NCBI GenBank assembly: GCA_963760935.1
Contig: CAVXFB010000008.1
Span: 682,001 to 746,000 of the forward strand
Origin: CAVXFB01 sp963760935
GTDB lineage: Bacteria; Planctomycetota; Planctomycetia; Pirellulales; Thermoguttaceae
Direction: 5' to 3'
Length of the DNA stretch: 64,000 nt
Shown here: piece after piece, positions 45,758 to 56,826 of the stretch
Position numbering within the stretch: the first letter of the stretch is position 1
How the letters are laid out: the number at the start of each line of letters is the position of its first letter
Program-made: the position numbers and the translations under genes
The notes under the pieces: model-generated
Database searches by the model: none
What the model saw: the letters and a program-made list of their open reading frames with translations, nothing else
Told to the model about the DNA's origin: nothing

Positions 45758-47426
45758 TCAGATGGTTCTCACTTGATAGCGTTTTCGCATGCGATTTCGC
45801 AGGTGAATCGCGACGCTGGTCATCGACAGCACGATCAGCAACAGCAGCAGCGTCGTGACGTAGACCATCGGCTTGCTGGCCTCGACGTTGGGCGACTGGA
45901 AGCCGACGTCGTAGATGTGGAAGCCAAGGTGCATGAACTTTCGATCGAGGTGGAAGAACGGGAACAGTGCCGTCGATTGGCAATTGCGGAGCGAGTTTCA
46001 CCACGCCGGTAATCATCAGCGGCGCCACCTCGCCGGCCGCCCGGGCCATCGCCAGGATGAAGCCGGTCATCATGCCGGGCGAGGCCATCGGCACCAGAAT
46101 GCGAACCAGGGTCTGAAACTTCGTGGCCCCCAGGGCAAAGGAACCTTCGCGGGCAGCGGCCGGAATCGCCCGCAAGGCCTCTTCGGTCGAAACGATGACT
46201 ACCGGGACAGTTAGCAGGCCCAACGTGAGGCTCGCCCAGAGAATGCCCCCGGTGCCGAAGGTGGGCGTGCCGGCTGCCACTCGCTCGGGAAACAACCATT
46301 GGTCCAGCAGGCCGCCGATGCCATAGACGAAAAACCCCAGGCCGAAAATGCCGTAGACGATCGATGGGATGCCGGCGAGGTTGTTGACGGCAATCCTCAC
46401 GAGTCGCACCAGAAAGCCTTCTTTGGCGTATTCGCCCAGGTAGATTCCGGCCAGCACGCCCAGCGGAAAGCAAGCGATGGCCATGAGGAAGATCAGCATG
46501 ACGGTGCCGAAGATGGCTGGAAACAGGCCGCCCTCTGTGTTCGATTCTCGGGGGTTGTCCCACAACAACTCGCCAACCTTCGCCACGTAATGCCGGCACT
46601 TGGCCGGGAAACTCATCGCATTGGGGTCGTAGAATCGTACGATGTCGGCCAAGGCGACGGCGCTTCCTTTCCCAGTTGCGTTGGCCATCACGACTACGTT
46701 CCGACGGAGTTCGGCGAGCCTGCCGCTGTTGTTTGCTGACGAGCCGGTCGGATTGCTCCTTGATGTGCTGGCTGGAAGCCTCGATGTCCGCGATTTGGCG
46801 GTCGAGGTCGGCCCCCGAGAGGCCATCAGCGGCCGACGTTCCTGCGGCTTTCATGCGCTGGTAGCGCAGCCGTAGCAATTTTCCACGCGTTTGCTGAAGC
46901 TTCCTGCTCAGTTGGAAGAGTGCGGCGGATAGCGGGGCGATCTCTTCGGCCGATTTGCGGCGAACAAGCGGCCAGCGCACTTGGGCAGAGTCGCGGCAAT
47001 GGGTGTATCCGAGGGCAGTCGCAACGTCGGGCCCCCTGACGCCCTTGACGTAGCCGTAGAAGTCGCCGTTCTCGGCACGCTCCAACACGCAGACGTCGGC
47101 CGGGTAGGCAGACCGAGCGGATCGCGTCATCCTTGATCCAGCGGAAATCCTGGCGCGCGGGTCCTGCTCCCGATTGGCGGTCTTGAACTGGACGCTCGAC
47201 TCGGCCGTGTCGGGATTCACTTCGCTGCGAATGATCCGGCCCAAGAGTTCTCCGCCGTCGGCCAACGTAATCTCGCGCGACGCGGCGCCGGCCAGAACAC
47301 ACCCAAGCCGTTGACCAGCACCACGGCCAGGAGCAAGACGACCAGCAGCAGCACGCCGGCCAACGCCGCCGCGGTCGCCCAGACCAGCGGCTCGCCGCGC
47401 CTCCAAAACCGTTTGGCCGCCGACAC
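45758..47426 (-). CDS. pstA: Phosphate ABC transporter permease PstA, long form (several frameshifts)
   Basis: The start (GTG at 47426) gives VSAAKRFWRRGEPLVWATAA, a first membrane helix and VNGLGVFWPA. A roughly 200-residue extracytoplasmic insertion follows (AASREITLADGGELLGRIIR, DFRWIKDDAIRSV, VLERAENGDFYGYVKGVR), as in the long PstA of some Gram-negatives. The permease core begins near MANATGKGSAVALADIVRFY and includes FGTVMLIFLMAIACFPLGVL and ASPGMMTGFILAMARAAGEV. The end, in a third frame, reads FFHLDRKFMHLGFHIYDVGF and stops at 45758. I place at least five indels, near 47290, 47150, 47110, 46735 and 45955. The full protein would be about 555 residues. Confidence 0.8.
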
Positions 47427-47431
47427 GTGGG

Positions 47432-49700
47432 TCAGAACCGGCCGAACCGTTTTCGCAGATGCTGGCGAACCAGTTCCGCGGCTGTGTTCACCGTGAACGT
47501 CAATAGAAACAGATAGGACCGCACATAGAAATAGGACTCGGTAGAGTGTTCCGCCTACAGGCGCTTCGGGAATCTCGACGGCGATGTTGGCCGAGAGCGT
47601 TCGCATGCCGTTGAACGGGCTCCAGTCCATGATCGGCGTGTTGCCGGTCGCCATCAGCACGATCATCGTCTCGCCCACGGCGCGGCCGAAGCCGATCATC
47701 ATCGCGGCGAAGATGCCCGGACTGGCCGACGGCAGCACGACGCGCCACAGCGTCTGCCAGCGGCTGGCCCCCACGGCCATCGAGGCGGCCGTCATGTTGT
47801 AGGGCACGTTCGAGAGCGAATCCTCGGCGATCGAGAAGATGATCGGGATGACGGTGAAGCCCAGCCCGAAGGCGATGATGATGCTGTTTCGCTGGTCGTA
47901 TTGCATGCCCAGCGGCCCCTCGAAAAGCCAGCGGCGAAAATGGCCGCCGAAGAGCCAGGCTCCCAGCGGCATCGCCAGATAGACGGCAACGCCGACGCCC
48001 GACGAGCAGCACCGGCAGAACCACCAGGAACTCGTAGCCGTTCTCCATTCGTCGAGCCCAATCGAATCGCCGCAGCGAGTTGCCAAAGGGCCATGAACAG
48101 CGACAAACGTGGCCGGCACGGCGATCAGGCTGACGAACAGGGCCAAGATCCAACGTTCGACGATCGGCGCCAGCCACAGCGCGATCAGAAACCCGATCAC
48201 GACCGACGGCACCGTGGCCATGATCTCGACCACGGGCTTGATCGTTCTGCGGAACGCCGGGCGTGGTGAAGTAGCTGACGTACATCGGCTCCGAACAAGC
48301 GCCAGCGGCACGGCGAAGAGCATGGCGTAGAACGTGCCCTTTCAGCGTGCCGAACAGCAGCGGCACGAGGCTGAACTTGGGCTCGAAATCCTCGCCGCCG
48401 GTGGTCTGCCACACGTACTCCGGGCTTGTCGTAGCCCTCGTAGAGAACTTTGCCGAACAGCGTTTTGCAGACTGATCTCCGGGCAGCCGCCCTCGATGTG
48501 CCAAACGGTCATCGCGCCGGCTGCGTCCAAGCCCAGCAGGGCGTCGCCGCGCGGCCCCAAGGCAACGCGGCGCAAGCGGGTGCCCCGGATCGCCGGCGAG
48601 GGAAAGCAGATGGCGCTCGCTGGTCATGTGGTCCAGATGTACGACGCCGTCGTCGCCGAGGCTCAGCAGCGACTTGTTGCGGCCCGAGGGCGAGATCTCT
48701 CGGATGGGGCTTTGCATGCGACGCCAGTCGGTGGATCAGCCGCAGCTTCCGCGTTCCGTCGGCATTGACTGGAGACCAGGTCGTTAGCTCGCCTTTGGCA
48801 TCGCCCGACGGCCAGCGACACGTCGCCGAGAACCAAGGCCAACGCCGTGATGGCCCGGCCGTCGGCAAAGGCCCGGACGACTTCGCGATGGGCGACCTCG
48901 CCGTTTTCGTCAAATTGCCAGCGGACCAGGCGACCGTCGTCGGTGCCCGCATACAGCGTGTCGCCTTCGTGGTCCATCGTCATCGCGCGACATGTGCGGA
49001 ATCAGGTCTTCCCGCAAGACAGCCTGGTGTGTGCTGACTTCTTCGTCGCCCAGCAGCGTTTCGGCGGTGACTTGGCGAAGAATGGCAATGGTTCCATCGG
49101 CAAGCCGCGCGGCCCGCGTGACGGTTCCGGCTTCGGAGCGTCGTAGCAAAACCGGCTCTGGACTCCCGACTCTTACTGTCGCAGGAACGCTTGCCAACGA
49201 CCGGACCGTGTAGCGGGCAACGTGGATGTCGTTCCGCTTTGCCGGCTGGGCGACGATCTCGACCAAGCGACGCCGCGCCGTCGGACCAAGCGAGCGAGTA
49301 TTTTCCCTTGCCCAGCGACTCGACCTGGCGAAGCTTGCCCTTTGCGTCTCCGCCGGGAGAGCGCAATGATCTTGCCCGACCACTTTGCCGGTCCGCAGGT
49401 CGACCCAGGCAACGACGCCGTTCTCGGCCAAACGAAGCCCGTGACATCGCGTGCCGTCGATGTCCATGTCGACGCCGAGTCGCAGCACCTTGCCTTCCGG
49501 CAAGCGACGGGCCGAGGCGGCACGTGCCGACGACGCTGGCTCGCGGCGTCCGAAACAACGGGATCGGTAACGCCGACGATCAAGGCGAGAATGGCGACCA
49601 CGCTCGCGATGACAGCGATCCCGCCGGGCGTGATGACCCATCGCGCCAGTGTGTCGCGGCGTTTGGCTTTTCGGGTGGAGGCCGTCTTCAGTGTTGACAT
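47432..49700 (-). CDS. pstC: Phosphate ABC transporter permease PstC, long form with periplasmic domain (many frameshifts)
   Basis: The ATG at 49700 gives MSTLKTASTRKAKRRDTLAR and a first membrane helix (GGIAVIASVVAILALIVGV). A long extracytoplasmic domain of about 350 residues follows, scattered over three frames. It has repeats such as LRLGVDMDIDGTRCHGLRLA, LYAGTDDGRLVRWQFDENGE and LSLGDDGVVHLDHMTSERHL that look like beta-propeller (WD-like) blades. The permease core then appears: FEPKFSLVPLLFGTLKG, VVEIMATVPSVVIGFLIALW, and ASPGIFAAMMIGFGRAVGET, ending YLFLLTFTVNTAAELVRQHL. I could follow the protein only through at least eight indels. Long PstC proteins of around 740 residues are known. 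Confidence 0.78.
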
Positions 49701-49840
49701 GCGATCACTCCCCTCTCCCACTGGGAGAGGGACCGAGGGCGAGGGCTCGAACGGTCGAGCTCAACGAGTCAGGCTGCGTATTCTTTGTAGGCTGCTCTCA
49801 CCCTAATCCTCTCCCAAAGGAAGAGGGGGACGGTCTCGGA
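49701..49840. repeat. Two palindromic repeats between pstS and pstC
   Basis: The spacer contains CCCCTCTCCCACTGGGAGAGG with GACCGAGGGCGAGGG (49707-49745), and CACCCTAATCCTCTCCCAAA with GGAAGAGGG (49799-49828). They belong to the same family as the repeat inside the membrane protein gene at 21556-21660. They could fold in the pst transcript and affect expression of the genes after pstS. Confidence 0.75.
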
Positions 49841-50837
49841 CTACTTCAACAACTCAAGCTGCTTGTCGACGACCTTGGCCGGCAGCGGGCCGTAGCCGTC
49901 CTTGACGACGATCTTTGCCCCTCGCGGGAAAGCACGAACTTGAGAAACTCCTCGATGAGCTTGGGCATCGGCTCGCCCGGCTTCTTCGCCACGTAGATGT
50001 ACAACGTCCGACCGAGCGGATAGGCGCCCTTCATGGCATTGGCGAAGGTGGGTTCCACGAGCGGACGACTTGGCGTCCTTGCCCAGCGGAATTGCGCGGA
50101 CCTCGGAAGTGCGGTAGCCGATGCCCGAGTAGCCGATGCCCGCTCGATCGGCGGCCACGCCGTTGACGACCGCCGCCGAGCCGGGCTGCTCCTTGACCGT
50201 GTCCTTGTAGTCGCCCTTCCGCAGCGCGTGCTCCTTGAAGTAGGCGATACGTGCCGCTGGCCGAATTACGGCCGTAGAGGCTGATCGGCATCGCTGGCCC
50301 AATCGCCCGTCAGGCCCACTTGACCCCAGGTGGTGATGTCCGGAGAGCCACTCTTGCGGGTTTTCGAGAAAATGCCGTCGAGTTGGTCCAGCGTCAGTCC
50401 TTGATCGGATTGTCCTTGTGGACGTAGACGGCCAGACAGTCCAAGGCCACGCTGATCCGCGTGGGCTTGAAGCCGTGCTTCTTCTCGAATGCGTCTTCTT
50501 CCTCGGGTTTCATCTTGCGCGACATCGGCCCAAGCTGCGCCGTGCCTTCGGCCAATGCCGGCGGCGCTGTCGCCGATCCCTTCCCTTCGACCTGAATCTT
50601 GACATTCGGGTAGAGCTTGCTGAACGCTTCGGCCCAATAGGTCATCAGGTTGTTCAACGTGTCGGAGCCAATGCTGTTGAGGCTGCCGTCGACGCCGGAT
50701 ACCTTCTCGTACGACTTGATAGAAGGATCCACTCCTGTGTCAGCGCGAGCAAACTGCGCTATCGCAGCCAGTAGAACCAAACTGCATATCGTTCCCGAAG
50801 CGGCCCACCTGCTTCCCAGATTTCCTAACGTCCGCAT
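49841..50837 (-). CDS. pstS: Phosphate-binding periplasmic protein PstS (five frameshifts)
   Basis: PstS binds phosphate outside the inner membrane for the PstCAB transporter. The protein starts MRTLGNLGSRWAASGTICSL (signal peptide ending near ARA) with GGAGGGATTGGCC upstream. Conserved pieces are GVDGSLNSIGSDTLNNLMTY, GKGSATAPPALAEGTAQLGP, SLYGRNSASGTY, YFKEHALRKGDYKDTVKEQP, ADRAGIGYSGIGYRTSEVRA and GYGPLPAKVVDKQLELLK. Breaks are near 50398, 50288, 50250, 50065 and 49922; most are one extra or missing base (for example CAAAG for CAAAAG at the last). Repaired length is about 332 residues. Confidence 0.88.
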
Positions 50838-51323
50838 GGCCAATCCCTCCTGCTACGTGTGTGTATGAAGTCTCCACCGTGACCTCAGCAATCCTATGGG
50901 TCGCCCATGAGGCTTGTGTGGGCAAACGGTTAGATTTTGGTTAGCCCTTTTGTCTCTTCTGTCGAACAAGGAGATTTGCGAAATAGGTATTACGCCCCCC
51001 GGACAGCCCCACAGAAACTAGCCCCCTGGATTTCTCCCTGCGCAAAATGCTGGATTTTAGCGCAGCTTTCCGCTAGCATAGCGGAGTTGTCGTTCGGAGC
51101 CCGTCCGAGCGATGTCCACCTGCAAGTATGAGCTTGCGTCTTAGCACTAGAACAACGTTTTGAAGCAGTGTGTTACTGCTTGTTTGGAGGCAGCGCGGGT
51201 TATAGTTTGCCCATTGCCCGCTTTTCTGGCGAGCAACGGGACACCACGATGCAAATCGCGGGGTTGCTGTGATCGCCTGTGTTGTCCGTCCGTTGTAAAC
51301 AACCGTGACGAAAACGGACATAA
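50838..51323. other. Divergent intergenic stretch upstream of pstS
   Basis: About 485 bp between pstS and the beta-helix gene. A Pho-box-like pair of CTGTCAT repeats was looked for upstream of pstS and not found. No gene, RNA or repeat is supported. Confidence 0.45.
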
Positions 51324-53733
51324 ATGACCATGCGAATCACGTGCAGCGCTCTAATTGTCGTCCTTCTGCTGGCTGGTTCTGCCAACGCGATCGATTATTA
51401 CGTGTCGACCAGCGGGTCGAACTCGAATTTGGGGACTTCGCTGGCCAGTCCGTTTCTCACCATTCAGCAAGCGGCCAACGCGGCGCATTCGGGCGACAAC
51501 GTCTACGTATGCGGTGGGACGTATCGGGAAACCGTGACGGTTCCGCGATCCGGTTCGTCCAGCGCCTCCGATCACCTTTCAGCCCTACCAGAACCAGCCC
51601 GTCACTATCACTGGACTTGATGTACTCGGCAGCGGTGGCTGGTCAACCTACAGCGGCTCGACGTATCAATGCGCGGTGGGTACCAACGTCAGCCAACTGT
51701 TCGTCAACGGCCAGATGATGAGCGAGGCGCGCTCGGCCAATTCCGGCTACGTTAATCCCGTACGGCGCGCGTTCAACACCGTCGATACGGCGTCGACCCA
51801 AACCTCGCCGACGCCTTCGACAATCACCAGCGCTAGCCTCGGCACGCCAAGCAACGGCTCGTGGACCGGCGCAAAGATGTCGATCATAACGGGCCTCGAG
51901 TGGGTTGCCTATACCCGAGACATTACCGCTCAGACGGGCAATACAATCACCTATCCGTCGACAAGCACCTTCAGTTCCACCTCCTATACGCCAAGGGCCG
52001 GCAACCAATTCTATCTATATGGCTCCCTCGCTGCGGTCGATGTGCCCAAGGAATATTACTACGACACATCGAACTCTAAGCTCTACTTCAACTCTACTGT
52101 AAACCCCAATGCGCAAACTGTCGAGGTCCGTACTCGCCAGCTAGGGTTCAACGTCGGCAATCACTCCTACGTTGATGTGAGCGGCTTTCGCTTCTTGGCT
52201 GCCAACGTCAATGTGTCGGGGAGCCACAACACGATCGACAACTGCCAGATATACTATCCGACCCCATTTGAAGACAGCCAGAACTGGACGCCATCGCAAG
52301 GTGTCGTGATTGGCGGCCACAACAACACGATATCCAACTCCGAAATTGCCTATTCGTGGGGCGACGGCGTGACCGTTCGCGGATCGTCCAACACTGTCCA
52401 CAACAATGTGGTGCATGACGTGGCCTGGAATTGCAGTGACGCGGCCGCCGTCGATATTGTCGGGTCGAGTAACGCCACAATTACTAACAACACCATGTAT
52501 AACGCCGCACGCACCGGTGTTACGAATGGCAATGCAACGGGTGCGACGATTACCAACAATGAAATCGCCCGGTTTGGCTTTCTCACCACCGACCTGGGCG
52601 GCACCTACTGCTATCAGACCGACGGCGGTGGAACCACCATTGCCTACAACTATATTCACGATTGTCTCGATAAGGACTTCAACGGTGCTGGAGTGTATCT
52701 GGACAGCGGCAGTTCCAACTTCAACATCCATCACAACGTTGTAGCGAACGCTATGATCGGAGTGCACGCCGGCAATCCGAACACCAACGACAACATTTAT
52801 AACAACACACTCTGGGGCATCACCAAGGAAGCAACCAGAGTCGTCAGTTTTGACCTAACGAACTGCAATACCTACAACAACCTGTCTAACCAGGGGAGTT
52901 TCTACGGAAATTCCACCGGCACGAACATTGCCACAACCAACGATCAGTTCGTCAATTCTGCCGCCGGAGACTTTCGACTGAAATCGTCGAGTATCGCAAT
53001 CAATGCCGGCACGGTCATTCCCGGCATCACCGATAACCAAGTAGGAGCGCCAGACGTAGGAGCCTTCGAGTATGGCGCCGAGGCTTGGACCGCTGGAGCC
53101 AGCTTCAAGACGTGGCACTTCGCGAATCAGGTTGTGGCCCCTCTGACGGCGTCCGTCAGCGTAACATCGAGCAACAGCCGAACGACCACCGGATCGCTCA
53201 TCGCGGGCAGAACGAGCTCAAGTTCGTCCAGCAACAGACGCTCGTTCCTGAAGTTTGACGTGTCGGGTATTTCCGGCGACATCCAATCGGCCGTTCTGCG
53301 CGTCTATGAAAACACCAAGCCCAGCAGCGCGTCGGGCGGCGTGAGTCTGTATGCCGTCACGTCGGCGTGGGATCCCAACACGGTGACATATACCCAAAGC
53401 ACCGCCGCGACTGGAACTGAGTTTTACAACCCGGACTATCTCGATCTCTACACCGACATCGACGTCACGTCGATTGTTCAAGGTTGGATCGATGCCCCGT
53501 CGAGTAATTTCGGCTTCAGTCTCCGAAGCGACGCCGAGGGCTCGGGCCGTTCGGCGAAGTACTTTGAGGGCATGTACGGAGTCACCGCCCCGCAATTGAT
53601 CATCACCGTCCCCGAGCCGGGCGCATTATCGCTCCTGTGGTCTGCCGCGCTGGCGGGTCTCGGCGTCCTTGCAACAGCCGCCATTTCTTCAAAGGCAGAA
53701 AGAGCCATTATTGGGGCCGCACGAGGTAGATAG
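51324..53733 (+). CDS. Secreted right-handed beta-helix protein with PEP-CTERM anchor (one frameshift)
   Basis: The protein starts MTMRITCSALIVVLLLAGSA (signal peptide) and DYYVSTSGSNSNLGTSLASP, a frequent opening of parallel beta-helix proteins (pectate-lyase-like). The coils contain many Asn-rich repeats, for example VSGSHNTIDNCQIYYPTP and SSNATITNNTMYNAARTG. After about residue 580 comes a DNRLRE-like domain (SFLKFDVSGISGDIQSAVLR). It ends with a PEP-CTERM-type sorting tail (VPEPGALSLLWSAALAGLGV then basic residues). One missing base near 51568 breaks the frame after TVPRSGSSSAS. Repaired length is about 803 residues. It is probably surface-attached and may act on or bind polysaccharides. 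Confidence 0.85.
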
Positions 53734-53941
53734 GGCCATTTATTGACCCCAGGCGGCGATGATGCGGTCTTATGCCGTGTCCCCATTTTGTCCGCCCCCT
53801 CCCGCGCCGGCAAAGCTTGTCAGGCTTGTCTGTCTCATCACGCCGGATGCGCTTAATGCCCGCGTTCAGCCGTTTATGCGTCTTTTTCCTCGGTTTTTGA
53901 CATACGCGGCCCGATATAGGCTGACATTGGGGGGAAGTCCT

Positions 53942-54898
53942 ATGTCACGTCTAATGCTGTTTGTTGTGGTCGTTTGTGCGGTCGTAGCAAGCGATGGCCG
54001 GCCTGCCGTGGCGCAAACCAACGACGATGGATGCCTGTTGGGCTGCCCATGCTATCAGCCGCAGTGGACTATCACCGCCGGCACCGTGATGCTTCACCGC
54101 TCGAAAGCCCGCGCTGAAACTTTGGTCCTCGACGGCACGACGGACGCGGAACTGGCGAACGTCGCCAATTTTGATCTTGGCTGGGCCGCCGGTCCACAGG
54201 TCGAGCTGAACCGACATTTCGACCGGGGCTGGGACATTGGACTGCGATACTTTGGCGTCGACGGCTGGAGTGCCTCGCGCACGCTCGCCGACACGGGCAA
54301 TCTCCGCGTGCCGTTGGTATCGAGCGATCCAGATGAATACTTCGATACGGCTTTCGCCCGCTACACATCGCGACTCTATAGCACGGAACTGAATATCAAG
54401 CGGCAATTTGGCGAGCATTTGCGGCTGCTGGCCGGTTTCCGCTGGGCCGAACTGCACGAGCAGATATCCGCCGGCGCGTACAGCCCTGGGCTCGAAGGCA
54501 CCTTCGACGTCGACACGGCCAACCACCTGTACGGCTTTCAGATGGGCGCCGAAGCGGCCCTTTGCACCGCCGGCCCGTTTCAACTCGATGGAGTCCTCAA
54601 GGCCGGCGTCTACCGCAATTCCATGGGCTTCAATGCCTCGGGCCATGGAACCCATTTTGAACTGGACGGCGGCGCCACGGCAGATCGGACCTCGTTCCTC
54701 GGAGAAATCGGCCTCACGGGCCGCTATCGGTTCGGTGAGCATTGGTCGGCATACGCCGGCTACGAGTTGATGTGGCTCGACGGCGTATCGCTGGCCGCCG
54801 ATTCTGTGGCCGCCATCACGCAATCGCGTGACGACATCATGGAAAATGGCACGGCCTTCTATCACGGTGCGCAGGTCGGGCTGGAGTTTGCCTTCTAG
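53942..54898 (+). CDS. Outer-membrane beta-barrel-like secreted protein
   Basis: This 318-residue protein has a signal peptide (MSRLMLFVVVVCAVVASDGR, ending near AVAQ) and then alternating patterns typical of beta-barrels (WDIGLRYFGVDGWSASRTLA, LRLLAGFRWAELHEQISAGA, LGEIGLTGRYRFGEHWSAYA). It ends with a phenylalanine (GAQVGLEFAF), as expected for barrel insertion. It resembles barrel proteins common in planctomycetes, but I cannot assign a precise family. GGGGGAAGTCCT precedes the ATG at 53942. Confidence 0.7.
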   Translation: MSRLMLFVVVVCAVVASDGRPAVAQTNDDGCLLGCPCYQPQWTITAGTVMLHRSKARAETLVLDGTTDAELANVANFDLGWAAGPQVELNRHFDRGWDIGLRYFGVDGWSASRTLADTGNLRVPLVSSDPDEYFDTAFARYTSRLYSTELNIKRQFGEHLRLLAGFRWAELHEQISAGAYSPGLEGTFDVDTANHLYGFQMGAEAALCTAGPFQLDGVLKAGVYRNSMGFNASGHGTHFELDGGATADRTSFLGEIGLTGRYRFGEHWSAYAGYELMWLDGVSLAADSVAAITQSRDDIMENGTAFYHGAQVGLEFAF

Positions 54899-55217
54899 CC
54901 GCCCGCGGCGTCAATTCGGGCTACTACGGCGTGCGAATTTCGCCAGTCACGCCCAACGCAGGCCATGAATGTAACGCGAAGCACGTCTATGAGTGCACGC
55001 AATGCACGCATAATGCGCATAATATGCAAAGATATTGAGCACTTATCTCGTGACAATTTCATTTTCCGTGTGCATCGCAAAAGTTATCGCCCAAGTCGTA
55101 ATCGCGGTTTAGGTGTTCTTACTGACGATATTCAAGGTACTTACGTCGCTTGCAGACGCTCGATCTGCATCTATCGGTCCGCCTCAACCGACACATGCCC
55201 GTCAATTTTGGCATGCG
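54899..55217. other. Intergenic stretch before the amt promoter
   Basis: No gene is supported. The stretch is less GC-rich in places (around 55005-55070) than its neighbours and contains ATGCGCATAATATGCA-like short repeats. It would hold any enhancer sites for the sigma-54 promoter just downstream, but none is clear. Confidence 0.4.
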
Positions 55218-55233
55218 TGGCACGAATGTTGCC
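55218..55233 (+). promoter_or_regulatory. Sigma-54 (-24/-12) promoter for amt-glnK
   Basis: TGGCACGAATGTTGCC matches the RpoN consensus (TGGCAC-N5-TTGC) at every position of the core, with GG and GC correctly spaced. The expected start of transcription is about 12 bp downstream, near 55245, leaving a leader of about 50 bases before the amt ATG at 55296. In other bacteria amt-glnK is switched on by NtrC and RpoN under nitrogen limitation. Neither rpoN nor ntrC is in the window. Confidence 0.8.
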
Positions 55234-55295
55234 TTCGCTATCGCGGCATAGCCAAGTCCATTACCCCATTTGTCTGTTAGGCGAGGTTGCTCAAA

Positions 55296-56759
55296 ATGGT
55301 CGTCTGGATCTCCCGTGGTATCTGTGCGCTCACGCTGTTTACAGTCATCTTAGCGGCCTTGCCAGCAATTGCGGCCGACACCGAGACAGCGTCGGCGACG
55401 GCAAAAACCCTAACAGTGCAAGACGTGCAGGCGGCACTCGACAGCAAATCGATTGACTTGGATACGGTCTGGACGTTGATCGCAGCTTTCCTGGTTATGT
55501 GGATGCAGGCCGGTTTCGCCATGGTCGAGACGGGCTTCACACGGGCCAAGAATGCCGTCAACATCCTCATGAAGAATCTGTTGGACTACTGCTTCGGCAC
55601 CATCGCATACTGGGCGGTCGGTTTTGGCCTGATGTTCAGCATCGGCAACGCGTTCGTGGGCGATAGCGGGTTCTTTCTCCACGAAACGCCCGTGCAAATC
55701 GCGCAGCCTGATGGGACCATGATGGACACGACGAACTTTGCGCCTATCGGATGGACGAAGGTGCCGCTGGAGTGCAAGTTCTTCTTTCAGCTAGTTTTCG
55801 CTGCGACCGCAGCCACGATCGTGTCGGGCGCGATGGCCGAACGGACGAAATTTGTTTCGTACATGGTCTACAGCATTTTCATCTCCCTGGTTATCTACCC
55901 TGTCTCTGGTCACTGGATATGGGGCGGCGGCTGGCTATCGACTCTGCGCGGGTCGGGGATGTGGGATTTTGCTGGTTCCACGGTCGTCCATAGCGTGGGC
56001 GGATGGATGGCTTTGGTCGGCGCATTCGTGCTAGGACCGCGTATCGGCAAGTTTGGCCGCGACGGCAAGCCGCGAGGTATCCCCGGCCACAACATCCCGT
56101 TGGCCGCGCTCGGCGTGTTCATCCTTTGGCTCGGATGGTTCGGATTTAATCCTGGGAGCACGATGGGCGCCGTTCGGAACGACATCTCGCATATTGTATG
56201 CACCACCAACTCCGCAGCCGCCATGGGGGCCATTACCGCATTGATCACATCGAAGTTGATTTTCGGAAAATGGGACGCCGGCATGGCGCTGAACGGAACG
56301 TTGGCCGGGCTGGTTGCCATTACCGCTCCCTGTCCTTGGGTTACCATACCCGGTTCATTGTGGATCGGTGGTATCGGCGGCATTCTTGTGGTGCTTTCGG
56401 TCCTGTTCTTCGACCATGTGGTGAAGATCGACGATCCCGTGGGCGCCGTCTCGGTACATGGTGTTTGCGGCGCCTGGGGAACCCTTTCGCTCGGATTGTG
56501 GTCGGTCGGCACCGGCGAAGGCTCGCCCTTGCCAGGATTGTTTAACCATGGCGGTTTTACGCAACTGATCAATCAGGCGATCGGTGTCGCAGCCGTATTC
56601 GGCTGGGCGGTCCTCGGCGGGTTGGTCGTGTTTTATGGCCTGAAGTATACGATCGGACTGCGTGTCAGCCCTGAAGAGGAAATCGAAGGACTCGACATCG
56701 GCGAGCACGGCTACGGCGCCTACCATGGCTTCGTGATGTCGACAACGCCGGAAGCATAA
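55296..56759 (+). CDS. amt: Ammonium transporter Amt
   Basis: Amt is a trimeric membrane channel for ammonium. The 487-residue protein has a cleavable signal (GICALTLFTVILAALPAIAA) and eleven membrane helices. Signature parts are AGFAMVETGFTRAKNAVNIL, VHSVGGWMALVGAFVLGPRI (first pore histidine), FILWLGWFGFNPGST, and VSVHGVCGAWGTLSLGLWS (second pore histidine). An insertion of variable sequence (FVGDSGFFLHETPVQIAQPD) lies in an external loop. ATG at 55296 with GAGG upstream. glnK follows by 67 bp. The gene lies behind a sigma-54 promoter. Confidence 0.96.
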   Translation: MVVWISRGICALTLFTVILAALPAIAADTETASATAKTLTVQDVQAALDSKSIDLDTVWTLIAAFLVMWMQAGFAMVETGFTRAKNAVNILMKNLLDYCFGTIAYWAVGFGLMFSIGNAFVGDSGFFLHETPVQIAQPDGTMMDTTNFAPIGWTKVPLECKFFFQLVFAATAATIVSGAMAERTKFVSYMVYSIFISLVIYPVSGHWIWGGGWLSTLRGSGMWDFAGSTVVHSVGGWMALVGAFVLGPRIGKFGRDGKPRGIPGHNIPLAALGVFILWLGWFGFNPGSTMGAVRNDISHIVCTTNSAAAMGAITALITSKLIFGKWDAGMALNGTLAGLVAITAPCPWVTIPGSLWIGGIGGILVVLSVLFFDHVVKIDDPVGAVSVHGVCGAWGTLSLGLWSVGTGEGSPLPGLFNHGGFTQLINQAIGVAAVFGWAVLGGLVVFYGLKYTIGLRVSPEEEIEGLDIGEHGYGAYHGFVMSTTPEA

Positions 56760-56826
56760 CGACAGGCGAATTGGCCTGCTAACCAAGAAACGCTAAATGC
56801 TGTAACAATTATCGGAAGCTACTGGA

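Noticed and set aside
50838..51000. Possible Pho box upstream of pstS
   Set aside because: I looked for two CTGTCAT-like direct repeats at the expected spacing and found none convincing.
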